NCBI GenBank assembly: GCA_029207755.1
Contig: JARCOQ010000006.1
Location: 70,096,093-70,160,092, forward strand
Reading direction: 5' to 3'
Length of the DNA: 64,000 nucleotides
Source: Chamaea fasciata
Taxonomy: Eukaryota; Chordata; Aves; Passeriformes; Sylviidae
Every line of letters starts with the position of its first letter. Within the stretch, counting starts at the first letter, position 1. Made by a program: the position numbers and the translations under genes. Below the pieces are notes generated by a model that worked only from the letters and a program-made list of their open reading frames with translations, searched no databases and had not been told where the DNA came from. This document shows, piece by piece, positions 25,343 to 38,300 of this stretch.

Positions 25343-25459
25343 CAAAGCAGCAGCCAGGAAAAAGGCCCCAAACCAAGCCCAAGCAATGCCATCCCCAATG
25401 CCCCTCTTTAGAAGACAACTACACGCTGCAAAAACACATTTCACTATCTCACGGAAACA

Positions 25460-26372
25460 TTCCTCGATGAGAATATTCTTTTAATTGGGAAAGGGGAGAA
25501 GAACCTTTGTGACTGTTAACACAAGTTTCTGCTTGACGAGTAAAAAAAGTGTCAGGAGTTTCTCAGGACCCTGTCCATAACACGGAGGGGTGCTCTCATC
25601 CCAAACATGCCAAGTCCGCATTCCCAGCAAACCCCCACACCACCACCCAATGGCTTTGTCCCCTCCACCCCGGGAACACGGCTGAGCTGTGGTGCCTTTA
25701 GCTGCAGAACAAACCCCACACCTGAAGGGTAAAAGCCTGGCTAGCAAGCAGAGTGGGAACAGCGAGGTGGTCTGCGTGGAAAAGCACTTCCAGCCGCGGC
25801 CTCGGTTCCACCCGGAGCTGCAGCCGCCGCACAAAGCTTCGCTCTGGGCTGGATTAGTTGCACGCGCGTGCTGTGACAGGACCAAGGACACGAGTAACGA
25901 ACACTTGGTGCACGCCGGAGTAAGGACACACAACACGTTACGGACAGGACGCCTCTGGGCCCACGGGAAGCGCGTCCCTGTCCCGGGGCCATCCAGGAGC
26001 CCGCTGTGTTCCCAGAAGGACGTCCACATTGCCACAGCCATTGGCAAACACCACCCGTGTCGTTCCTGCAGGGAATCAGGCCGGCCTGTGGGCGCCCATC
26101 CAGCGGTTATGATCCTCTCTGGCTGCCAGTGTGGGTACAAAGAGGGCAGGGGTGAGAAAAGCAGGCTCTGGAGCAGTTTTAAAATGGAGTTTGAAAGTTG
26201 TAACGTAGCTGGCGAGAAAAAAAGTCTCCTCCCTGGCTGACAGTGCAGATTCCCTTCCACCTCGGTCCCACCAAAAGTGATGCCGGACACGACTGCGTCT
26301 CCACAGGGGACAGTTGGTGTTGGGTCAGCTCTAATTGTTTATTCTCCAAGCTCACAGGGTAAAGAAAATCTA
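25460..26372 (-). terminator. SCARB2: Probable SCARB2 3' UTR, end uncertain
   Basis: After the stop codon at 26375-26373 the minus strand shows AATAAA at 26343-26338, only 30 bases on, and ATTAAA at 25485-25480, about 890 bases on. A 55-base 3' UTR would be unusually short for this gene, which has a long 3' UTR in mammals, so the distal signal is plausible. A 269-codon open frame in this stretch resembles no protein I know and is probably chance. Confidence 0.4.
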
Positions 26373-29300
26373 CTAAGACGTCCTGATGAGTGGGGACCTC
26401 TCTTCTTCTGTGCTCTGGAAGAACAAAACCACAGCAAGTTAAACATGGCCGTGAGAGACCTTCCAGCGTGGGAAGCTGGGCTGCCTAGACTCCAAGCAGG
26501 GAAAAGGAAAGGACAATTCCCTCTAAGAGAGCCAGCGCTGCACTAGGAAAGCACCAGAGGGTGGGTGGAAGCTTGGGCAGGGACCTGCTGTAGCCCCTGG
26601 CACAGGAGGGAAGGCCAGAAGCACCCAGGGATCACAAGAAGAGCCGCAGACTGCCGGATTACCTCTGTCTGCAGGAAAAGCAACAAAAAGCAAAGCAGGA
26701 AAGCCACGGAACGCGGGTGCCCCTTTGTCGTTTTGACCCCTGTAGAGTGTTCCAGCACGTCCTAGAGAGCTGGTTTGAAGCTGTGCACGACGGGTGGGGC
26801 AGGAATTCCCGGGACAGGCCTTGGGTAGTGCGACAGACTGACAGCCTGGCCGAGCTGCCGACAACACCGGCAGGCTGGGGAGGAGAGGGAGAGGCGTCTC
26901 TCCTGTACAGTCCCATGGGGATGGGATGGCAGCGGGACCCACTGATCCAGAGGGATGCCCCAGGCACGGAGGGAAGTTGCAAGACAGCATTTAGGGAACA
27001 CCAGACACACGAGAGCACAGCAAGGCCACGGCAACTATGAGGAGAAAACAGCCTCCTAGAGAACCCAGGCTATTCCTCTAACCAAAGGCTCCACGCTTGG
27101 TGCCATCGGAACCCTGTTGTGGTGAAACATTGGCGCCAGCTTTTGCTCTGACAGGGACCTTAATGCCAGCGTGTCATCTTGGGACAGAACTTCCCATAAA
27201 CAGATTGGCAGGCTGTCCTGTAAACAGACAATACTGCAGAGTATTTCCTGCTGGCTGCTGGTGCAATTCATCCTCAGCCACACAAATCTGCATTATGATT
27301 CTGGAAAACGATCCACTGGCACAAAGCAGCTCTTCTACTGAGAACACTGACACCAACTAAATCTGTGCTCAAATATGGTGGAGTTTTTGCATCTTATCCT
27401 TCAGGGTCCTCTAGACAGGCTGATTTATTTCACTACCGTTGGCAAGGGAATTGGGCACAGAGACAGGGCCTGCCTTACCAGGCTTCTCAGATTAACTCCG
27501 CTCCTTTGCTTTGGCGCGTTTATTCTGAGTCTATTAAAGCTTCCCCTCCCTAGAAAGGTCATTCCCAACAAAAACAACATAAAAACACGTGCAGAAGGAC
27601 ACCAAAAAGTAAAATCAACCATTAAAAAAAAAAATAAAATCAAATGCAGGCAGATGGACAGCAAGAAAAGTCAAATCCAAGATCTGCTTACCTCTTCAGT
27701 TGTCCCCTGGGACCTGCACGCCAGCACAATGAAAACAATCCCAAACACAATCCCCAGAGCCATGATTACAAAGGGGATCCCAGTCACAACACTGGCTTCC
27801 AGCAGGACGTGCCGGAGTTTGCTGGCAGATGCTTCATCAATCAGAACACTCTGGAGCAGAGAGAGATGATGAGGAAAAAAAAAATACAGTTTATTTATTA
27901 CTTTGCTTTCTGTAGGATCACTTTTGTGAAGGGCAGGGAAACAACACTCCCACAACTCTCCACCACTGCTTCCTGACATACTTCCCCCCCTAAAATTCTT
28001 CCAGGGGGCAGAGGGATCGCCCAGACTGTATTTCAAAGGAAAACAGGGATTTTTAACTTTTGCTCTAGGAATGGGTTAATACCAATTGATTCAGAGATCC
28101 AACTACAGCACAGGAATATTCACAACAGAAGGCTCAAAAAAAGGTGTGATCTCCTGAAGTCCTGCCTCTGTCTGAGCCCCCCTTTTCCTCATGGCCTTTG
28201 AGTTTAAAAGGAGTGTCTGACTGAGAGTGTTTGGCAGGACTGTACTTAACACTACAACAAGCAGCAGGAGGGTGTTAGTTAAGAAACAGCAACATGTACC
28301 TACCGCTGTACAAACCACAAGAAAACCAGCATTTTCTCTTCTGGCTAGCCCAGAGGGTATTTCTGCAAGCATTTACATGCCACAATGCTGGAAAGACACA
28401 GCGAAACTATTTACCTCATTTATATACATCACTGGGAAAATCAGCGTTCGGATGTTGCCGGTTTCACTGCGTGGAAATAAAAAAAAAAAAATAAAATTAT
28501 GGGTTTTGGAATTTTTCCACCCGAGGGTTGTGAAGACAGATTATACCAGAACAATGAACAAGGAAAGCGTCCCTAAAAAACCTCTGGGCTGTTCCTTTTG
28601 GCTGTGGATTTTCACGTCCCTGCTGGAGCAGGACAATCTGGATCTCACAGGTGGATAAATTCTGGCTGGGGAGCGGGGCGTATTTCGGGACTTGGTGGGC
28701 AGTGAAAGACAGGGATCCACCCAGGGCTCATTAGCAACTGAAGGACAGATTTGTGCCAGGCGGCAGGAATTGAGCTAAGCTGATGTTGAAGGTTACTGCT
28801 ATTTGTAAAACACAGCAGCTATTGTCCAACCAACATGGGCACAGCAGCAAAAATCCCCCAACAGTTGGCACACGTGGAATCCTGGCTCAGGCAGGAGCTG
28901 TGTTACCGTGACAGCTCCTGGGCTCTGGGAAACAAGCCTGAAGAACACCACTGCGTCTCCCAAGGAGACTGGGCAGATAAAATGCTTCTGTTGTAGTTAT
29001 TCAGCCAAGCTTTGCCAATAAACATCAGGAGGAGCGGCTACCACACGGCATTTTTTACCCTGCAGATGGAACTACAGAATCTGCTTGATCTGTGAGAGGG
29101 GAGCACACTGCCCCTTAGAACTGGGGGACTTCTCTCTCTCTCACACTTGCTCTCTCCAACCCATATTCCGTGAGAAACGGAACACTGCAGAAAAAAAAAA
29201 TCGTGCTGAATATCAGCGTGGATACGAGACTCCACCCAGCGGCAGAGAACACTCACAAAAATTCAGGTAATTTTTGGACGTGAACGTTGACCTGCATCCG

Positions 29301-32300
29301 CTTGGCTGCCTGCAAGACGAGCCCTGTCAGCTGGGGAATAAAAGAGATCAGCGTTAAAAAAAATCAGTGAAGGTGAAAGAATGAGAACTGTGAGAAAGCA
29401 GGAAGAACCTGGTACACACCACACAGCAGGATCTGCACTGGACCTTAGGAGAGGAGCTGTGGAATTTCCTCCCGCTTTAGCTGCACATAACAGCCCGATG
29501 AGTCAGAGCACTGTTTCTGTAAACCAGGCAGGTTGTGACTGTGCTCTTTTCATCAACCCACATTTGTTCGCGGGGGTGTAGGGATCACGGCTGTACTGGT
29601 TTTAGCCGGGAGAGAATTAATTTTCTCCACGGTAGCTGGTATCGGGCTGTGTTTTGGAACCGTGATGAAAACAGCGTGGGTTACCCAGGGATGTTCCAGT
29701 GATTGCTGAGCGGCGCTTGCACAGCTCCAGGCCTTTTCCATTTCTCACACTGCCCTGCCAGTGGGTGTGTGAGACGCTGGGAGGGGACAGGGACAGGACA
29801 GCTGACCCAAAGGGATCTCCCACTCCATCCAGCATCATGGAACCACTACAGATTCCTTGAGGTCAACGGGACTACGCCAATACACACCATCCAAGGAGAT
29901 GGCCTAAGCCCAGGTGCCTGGATCCGTTCACCCATAGATCCCTTGAAAAAAGGCTGCACTTACAGGATTGATATCTAGAAATGTCTCATGGTATTCTTTT
30001 CTGGGATGCATGCCCTGTATGTCCTCCACAAACTTTGGATCTGCCTGGTAAAAATGTGGAGCTGACAGGAATATCGGAGCACCTGGAATGCGAAAACACC
30101 GAGCCATCAGCAAGAAAAAAAAGGAAAAAACAAAGGCCGAGCGGGACTCGGGGAAGCCTTGGAGGACCTCACAGCTCTGAGCCGTTTACAGAGAAGGGAA
30201 GAGGCCCCTGTGGAGCTGCAAACCCCCCACCCCTGGGCCAAGCCCCCCGCCCGCGGCTGGCCCGTACCCTGCCTGCAGACGCTGACGTTGAGCACGCCGG
30301 TGCCGGGGCAGTTCCCGGCGGGCACGCAGAAGCCAGCGTTGGCCGGGTTCACCGAGGTGTTGGCAAACACCATGGAGGAGGGCACGAAGCGGAACGCGGG
30401 CACCCCGGCCACGGCTCCGGAGCTGTCGTACACCAGGAACAGGGACCTGCAGGGAAGCAGAGCAGAGCCAGGCGCGTCAGGCTGCGGCACACGCCGACCC
30501 CAGCTGCACTGCTGCTGCCAGCGTGTCTGCCCCGGTTTGCATTCCCACTGCTTTCTGACTGGAATTTAATGGGCTCTGATCGGCAAGCACACATCTCGTC
30601 ATCCTGCTGCTGCACAGAACAGACTGGCCCCATGTCATTGCTGCACGTTGTGTGAGTGCTGGTACCTCTGCTGAGAGGGACCAGGAAAGGAACGTGGCCG
30701 TGGAGGACGGGACAATCTGAATTCAGCACGTCCTGAATTCAGCCTAACACACGTCTGTACTGATTCAAATAATTTCAGGTCAGTCTTGTTCTTCACACGC
30801 TGGGAAATCAGCAAGGGGGGAGACAAGGTGTTACGTAAGGAAGGAAACACCAGGATTTCCTTGGTACGCTTCAGACAGCATCATGTGAAGTCATGGAGCT
30901 CTGCAGAGGGCAACCTGGGTTCTCTAAAAACGCACAGCACAGAGGAAGACTTTGGAGGAAAGAAGCTTAAGGAAAGTTCATATAAATCCTTCCATTCCCC
31001 TCGTTACTCGCCTTGCAGTCCAGTCTGTCCTTGCAGTTTTCTTCCAAATCTTCATTCTCAAATAACACATCCTTAACTGCAGATTGGGAGGGGTTTTTTT
31101 CCCCTAACTCTCATCCTTCCCACCACGAATAAATGCAGAACACTGCGACCGCTAAATGAAACCACAGGAGAACCACCAGCCTAACATGACATCTCAAGAG
31201 GAACGGACATAAACGCTCTGCTTTGAAGCCCGAGTGCCACTGTCTTCTCCTTACCTGCAGAAATCGGAAGAAAATATGTAAATTTTCTCATCTTTGCTGA
31301 TCAGCGGGTGAAAGGATGTCCCATCTGTGCCGTTGATCATGTTACATGCCTCTGTTGTCCACCAGCTCAAGGACCTGAAGAAAGGGAAGCAGAGAGAGCG
31401 AGGGCTAAAAGATATCCAAGCAGCAGCCAGGCAATGCCAGCTCCCGGCCAAAGCAAATGGGAATCGGACCTGTACAGTGCCAATTCCTCCTGCCTCAGCC
31501 CTGCCAACAAGAAAAGGGATTGAAACGGGTTGCACTTGCACTCTCTTTAAACTGGCACCAGGCAAGCGAGGGGCAGATTCTGACAGAGGCAACAGTACAC
31601 TGGAAAACTTACTCTTTTCCTTTCCACTCCACAATCCTGGAGAAGTTCAGGTAGTTCGTTTCCCCACTCAGGAAAACATACTCTCCATCATCAGTTCCGT
31701 TCATCTGCAAACAGATACAGGAGCTATCAGTGGCTCCACCCGTCCTGCCCCACAGACCTGTGCAGTTCACTGAACTCCACACACCAGACGAGCCTTTTCT
31801 CCGTTTGAGAGCTGCCTCAGAATAAAAAGCCCTCAGGAAGAAGACAACCCCACAGAAATAACCTCAGCACTGCAGACATCTCCAGGAAGCAAAGATTCCC
31901 ACCAGACCAAAATGACACGCAATGACCAGAAACACTGTGCAAGTCAGGAATGGCTCCAGCACAGAAGTAACATCCAGTTTCAGTCAATTACGAAGGAAAA
32001 CAGGACATTTTTCTAGCAGTTTGCACAACTGGCTCCGTGAAGTCCATGTTATTCAAGCAAGCACAGGCAGGAGTGGAGGGGGTTGTCCTCGGAAAGCTGA
32101 TCCATTCAGTGCCTAGATGCAGCTAAACTGAAGAGGGAGCACCCCTTTGCTATTCCCACCTCCTGGCTCAGTCCAGGCACACCCTGTAGCAGTGCCACCA
32201 TTCCCCAGGGAAAGCACCAGCAGGTGTGTGTTGGAGCCCTGGGCACTGAGAATTCCAGACTTTCTGTGCTCACAGGCACTGACCCCCAAGAAAAAGCTGC

Positions 32301-35300
32301 ATTGGACCTGAGGCCGTGGAGGAGGCTTCCAAAATAGACTGGTAGCACTGGGATTATGGGTGTGTAGTTTGAATAGAAGCGTGTGATATCACAGGCTGGA
32401 AAACTTAGAGTTTAAGGTTTCAGACTATAGTAACGTATATAAAGCAAGATGGACAATTAGGGGGCAGGCTGAGTTCTTCTTTTTCACCTTCTTCTTCACG
32501 GGTCTGGGTGGTGTTTTGTAATTGGGTAGAAAAGTCCACATCGCAGGCCACGGGTGGTTGGTAATTTGGTTAAAAGTAAAAATAATTTAGGTGTCATTTC
32601 TTATCTGGACAGTTTGTGCTTAAAAGACCTTGTAGAGAGATAGAGACAGAGCCATTTTCCACCTTGGTAACTAGAACTCACGCCTTGTGAGACTGTACTA
32701 CAGGTAAGAGTGAACAAACATCTGAGTCCGAACATGGAATCCACCTCTCGAGCATTTAATCCCGGCTCTAACAGAAAAGAAGATCAAGAAACCCAGACCC
32801 AGTTACCTTGCTGAAGAGCCCGAAGACGGGATCGATCTCGGGATGCAGGACGTGGATGGTGGACAGCAGCCTGTCCCTGTAGCCCCAGAGCAGCTCGTGC
32901 ACGCTGCGGACAGTGAACAGGGACTCCTGGTACAGAAGCAGCAGCACCTCCGTGGCAAACTGCAGGGGGGTTGACCTGGTCCACTCCATGGCAGTCTGCC
33001 AGGGCATTGGAATGAGGGAGCAATGGTCAGGGTTACCGGGGAAGAAATGATCACAGACACCTTCCACCACCGCACGTTCATTTCCCCAAAATTCAAACAC
33101 TAGTAGCGCTTATTTCCTTTCCAACTGACAAGTGGGCTTCCAACAGGGCTTTTAAGAGGTCATAACAAAAGGAGGGCATTTCTTTGGGGCTAACCAACCT
33201 GTGGTTCCTCTCATACTCCCTGTTACAGTACATCGCAGCCAAAAACCTGAAGGAGAGATAATCCTTACCACCACGAGACGCCTGGGAGGAACTGAAAACA
33301 CACTGTCTGTATTGTCTGCAACTTTCAGCAGCCTGAGTCCTATCTACTACTACATCCAGGGCGTTTCTGTACGCATTCGTAAACTCAGGCATTTTTGGAA
33401 ATGCTGGGGGTACGGTAGAAATGAAGGTACCCTGCAACTGAAACTAAACCAGGGTGGAGAGTAAAGGCTGAATCATGCCCCCAGGTACTTGAGTACAGCC
33501 TGACTGCCTCTGGCAGCCGTGACAGCTCTGCATCTGCTCGCTCTCATGCTATCCCAGTGTAAGACCAAAGTAATGGTCAGCTCACCATGAGACTCTCTTT
33601 TACCTAGCGCAGTCCGAGGGTGCATTTCTGACTTTAATACTCTGAGAGGTCCTTTTCATCCAGCTCTGCCTGGAACTGCTCTGCCGTGGTTTGTTTCTGG
33701 TTTGAGGAGCAGACTTGGAGGCAGCTTCTCCGATTTTGACAAAACAACCCCAAGCATTCCCAACTCCCTCACGCAGAAGCCAGAGTTCCTCCCAGGCATT
33801 TGACATCACTAACTCCCTGGTTTCACTGACTCGTGGAAGCCCAGCAGGCCTGATTTCCCCTTGTCCCTGCAGAGTTGTGATCTCGTAGCATCAGAGGAAA
33901 GCGCTAACACCGCAGAAGCGTGAGGACAGGGAGGAACAAAATAAGCCTCTCCCAACAGTGCAGCCCCAAACTGAGAGCAGCATCTGCCCAGGACATGAGC
34001 TGCCTCTCCTGTTCTTCCATCGCAGTTATCTACCACAAAGGGAGAGTCAGGATGAAGCAACACGCTGCTCCTTCTGAAGTGTGTCAGGATGAATTCCAAG
34101 CAGGAATGAAAGAGAACTCACCACTGCAGGAATATTTATTGTCCTGATCAGGTCCACTTCAGGATCTCCCACTGACTTCTGAGGTTCAAAGACATAAGTC
34201 TTTGGGTTTAGAGCAGACACTTTGGTTCCGTTGTCCAAAAACTGGATGTGCACTCTTGGCCTGTATTCCCTGAAAGACAAGAGCTTGTTCCCTAATCAAG
34301 CTAAACAAGTAGACACAGCATTAATTGCAGCTCTACTGCTAAGAGCACATAAAGGGTGGCGTTCTCAGTTCTTTGGAAGTAGATTCATTCACTGACACAA
34401 AATCCTCACTGTGTCAGTGTGAACTGAGTCAGACCTCGCAGGGTGTTTCCAAAAATACCACCCTGGGTGTTAATTGCACTTCGTATTCTTGCCTCATCTT
34501 TAAAAACCTCAAAGGAAGGACAACAATTTCAGACGGCTCAGAAGGATTTAGAGGCACCGTATATGAGACTGCCCTTGAAGTCCAGTTTGAAAATTAAACT
34601 TTTGCCTCTGCTGAAGGCAAAATTCACTCCCAGAAAGAAGCAGGCTGCATGTACGATAGGCCTGACCTAGGAACCCACCAGACTCTTTCTGCTGGCTTCA
34701 GAGCACTTGGCACTAGGGCTTCCCTGTGGCATGAGCACAGGACAAGCCCTGTTTCAGTTCTTCTCCTTTAATTCTCAAGCAGGAATCCAGGCACAACAGA
34801 AATTCAGCTGAATTTTTGCTGTTCACTACCCAAGGCCTGGGAGGTTGCTGCTGTTCCTGCCTAAGCACTCAGACAGCAAGATAAAACTCAGGATAGCTGA
34901 CAAACCAGTCCAATTGGCAAGGAACATCAAATGCTACCCGCTGGCCTGACGAGAAAGTCAGACCCTAATTACCCTGGAACACATGTCAGGAGCACAGAGC
35001 TCCATTTTCGTTATGCCATTAGCACTTCACCAGCCGGGATTCTGCGGTGGTGCAGGACAGGCTGACACACACGTGTCTCCAGCGAACCCCGAAAGGGAAA
35101 TGGCAGGCGGGCTGCTCACCACCTGGCACACACAGGAGGTGAAATTCCCCATTTCCTCGGCCTGCAGTGACTCAGCAGGCTGTTGACTTTCACATCCGCC
35201 TGGGAAAACGTCAAGTCGCAAGACACGAGGGAGAATTGTTCTGCCAGATGTTGAACTCTGATGTTCCGCATTCGGTTCGGATCGAGATTCTGTCCTGGCT

Positions 35301-38300
35301 GCGCTGGACCCGCCAGTAATGCAGCCTCACAACGGGCTGCATTGCTCTGGCTCAGCTTCCACATTGCTTTAAAGCAAACTGGAAAGGCCTGTGAACCTAG
35401 AGTTGTTAGAAACCAGCCACTTCCCATATTCCTTACCCAAACAGTGTCTCTACCACTCCCCAGCACCCCTGCCACCCAGGAACATTTTGGTGTGGGCAAC
35501 ACTTCCAGCTTGACTTAGCGAGGGCCTATTGGACTGCGATCTATTTTATACCCCAGTGCTGGAACTGCGGGGATGGAAACGGACAGCTGTGAAATGCCTT
35601 CCTGAAATAGGCCAGGAGTAACCTGAGACACCTCTCCGGCTCTGGAGAGGAAAATAATACTCCCTGATGAGGGATATGAATAGGAGGCTCTAAGATGTTA
35701 GAGTTAAAAAGGTTGAAAATGTGTGCAAGACCGGAGAATATTCCAGTGTTCTTAGGGACTCAGCAGGCTTGGGCAGATAAGAAGTTTGCACTTTGTAATT
35801 ACTTATTTTACATGCTGCCAGCTCAACTTCCAAGATTTAAAAACACCGGCACTACTAAGTTTTTGTTACAGACTCTGCTCAAGTGCTTTACAGTGTATGC
35901 TGGTGACAACTCTGAGCTGCAGGAGGAGACTCTTGAGCCCTCCCACCTTCTCCCCGTCACTAACTGCATTTTTTCCCTCTGCTTGCCCGGCCCAATTCGC
36001 TCCCCAAACACCCTGTTTTACAAAAACACAGAGCCATGCGCTTCATGTTAAGGCATTTCAGGTGTTCTGCCACGAGCTGAGGCCAAACGAGCCTTCAATG
36101 CTTTGCTGCACGGGGCCTGTGAAAGCAGCTGGACGTTTCTTCCCTGGCTGCAGCGTGGCTGGAACATCCTTCCCTGCTCCCTGTGCTCCCACATGCCTCC
36201 TCCCTGCCGCACCCACGGCCAGGCGAGGCTTACCGAGTGCGCTGATAAGAGAGCTCTCTGCTTCCTAACTCTTCCTTCTTCCTCTATCAGACAGAGCAGA
36301 GCACGGGGGAATCCTGCCCAGACATGCCAGAATCAGGCTAAGCAAACGAGCCAGAAGCAACTGGAATGGGCAGCCTCCTTCCTTCCCTCCCTGTCCCGCC
36401 AAGAACACTGCAGGGAGGGCCGGCGTCGGGGACCCACTCGCAGCCAGCCCGCGGCGCGGGATGCAGGGAAAGGCTCTCCCAGCAAACCAGCGGCTCGGGC
36501 CGGGCCTCCCCTGGGGCAGGGATGGGCCCAGCCCCGTCCAGCCTGCTGAGCTCCTTCCTGGACAAGGTGCAGCCTCCCAAACCAGGCTGCGTGTGACACC
36601 CAGGAGAGACTCGGAGCTAAGGAAGGGGAAAAGGAGAAGCTGGCAAAGAGAACTGGATATCAGCCTCTGTGGCTCCCTGCAGCTCTGGGAACCCTGGAGC
36701 TGCTGATCTTCCTGACACAGAACACATTGCTGACCAATGCCCAGCGTTACGCTACACACACCTGAAGGAAAGCTTGGGACCTTGAGAGCTTGCGCATCAT
36801 CTTTTCTCCAGCTCTACTGGCTCATGTAAGAGCAGGGATTTTGCCAAAGTACCACATGGAGTTTGCCAGGGCTCGACAGACGCAGGACTGGAATGCAGAG
36901 GAGACGGGGAGGGGATTGTTGGCAGAGGGAGAAGCAAAGCTGAGCTGTGGGAGGAAGGAAACCGAAAGGCAAGCCATAATGCAGAAAGCAAGGCTCCCAC
37001 GAAGGCTCTCTCGCTCTCCTGCCAGCATTTATTCAAACACCAAGAGATTCTGAAAATTTTGCAGCTTAGGAAAAGACAGCTCCTTCCGGCACTGAGCCAG
37101 TGCCCGGCGTGGATGAGCCTGTGTGGCCAGGAGCGAGGCTGACAGTCAGGACTCCCCTTTCTTGCCACCTTGTGGTGATAAGACTTCCTCATAACGCCAG
37201 GACTCCCAGGACCACAGCCCTTCCTGCCACAGGCCTGCTCCTGGTGTACACGGCTGCAGGCAGCTGAGCAGAGCGCAGCTCCAAAGGAAAACTTGTTTGT
37301 AAGGTGACTTTAAAACCTCTCCGTGCCACACAGGACAGCTCTAGGAGCCGGACAATATCTAACACTGCACACAACTTTAGTAAATCCCTCAGTAAAAAAT
37401 GACGGATAGGTTTAAAACCTAAGCAGGTTTTTCAGTGAGGGTTGGCTCAGGAAGACCCTTTCAGTACCACTCTAAGCATTTTCCTGGCCACATTTTACCT
37501 GTGTGGATGGTGCAACTCCAGCTAGGAACCAACTCCTGAGCGAGCGCGAGTCACACTCTTGTGCAACACTGCCCTCCCCATCCTCCCAAACATCATCCAG
37601 CTCACGAGACAGCAGGCCAGGATGCATCAGCTTCCTCTGCGCTCAGAGGTGAAGAACAGCAGCAACCCAGCAAAACTTGGCCCAAATTCTGACAGAAGTC
37701 ACTGGCTTCGTCCGAAAGCAGCTGCAAGTGTCAGCGCTGCCCGCGTGGGCTGTGACCGTGCTCCCCTGGATAAACCCTCCCCGACACACTGGCACCTAGG
37801 TTTTCTCCCAGAACAGGATCCCAAGCCTCCTGGATTCCTCACACAGTTTTCGTGCAGTGCGGAACTCCTGAAAGGGTCCTACCTGTAGGTGTAGGGTCCT
37901 ATTTCCTCTACGAGAGGAGAAGCTCCTTGGAGCACTTCCAAAGGGTTTGTTACATTAAAGAAGTAGAACTGCATGTAGACTGGGGGGGGAGGGTCCTCCC
38001 AGGCCTCAAAGGTTTCCGTGCCATTCTTCAAGACTGTTCCCTGAAACAAGAGAAAGGCACATCAGCTGCTAATGCTATCATGCTGCACCATACTGACAGG
38101 AGAGACAGGAATTCCACGCCTTGGGAACGGGCACAGGCAGAAAGACTTGAGGCCCCAGTTCTAGATCTGCTTTACCTGGAAGCAGCTCTCTCAGTATCCA
38201 CCAGCCCAGGCACCTGCTCTCCTGGCCACAGGCCAAGGGGCAGCATCGGTGGGTTTGGAGCTCCACTTCTCCCCACAGGCAATTCTGCCTGACGTTTTCC

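Noticed and set aside
25481..26290. 269-codon open frame on the minus strand
   Set aside because: It falls in the likely SCARB2 3' UTR, overlaps other open frames on the opposite strand and resembles no known protein.
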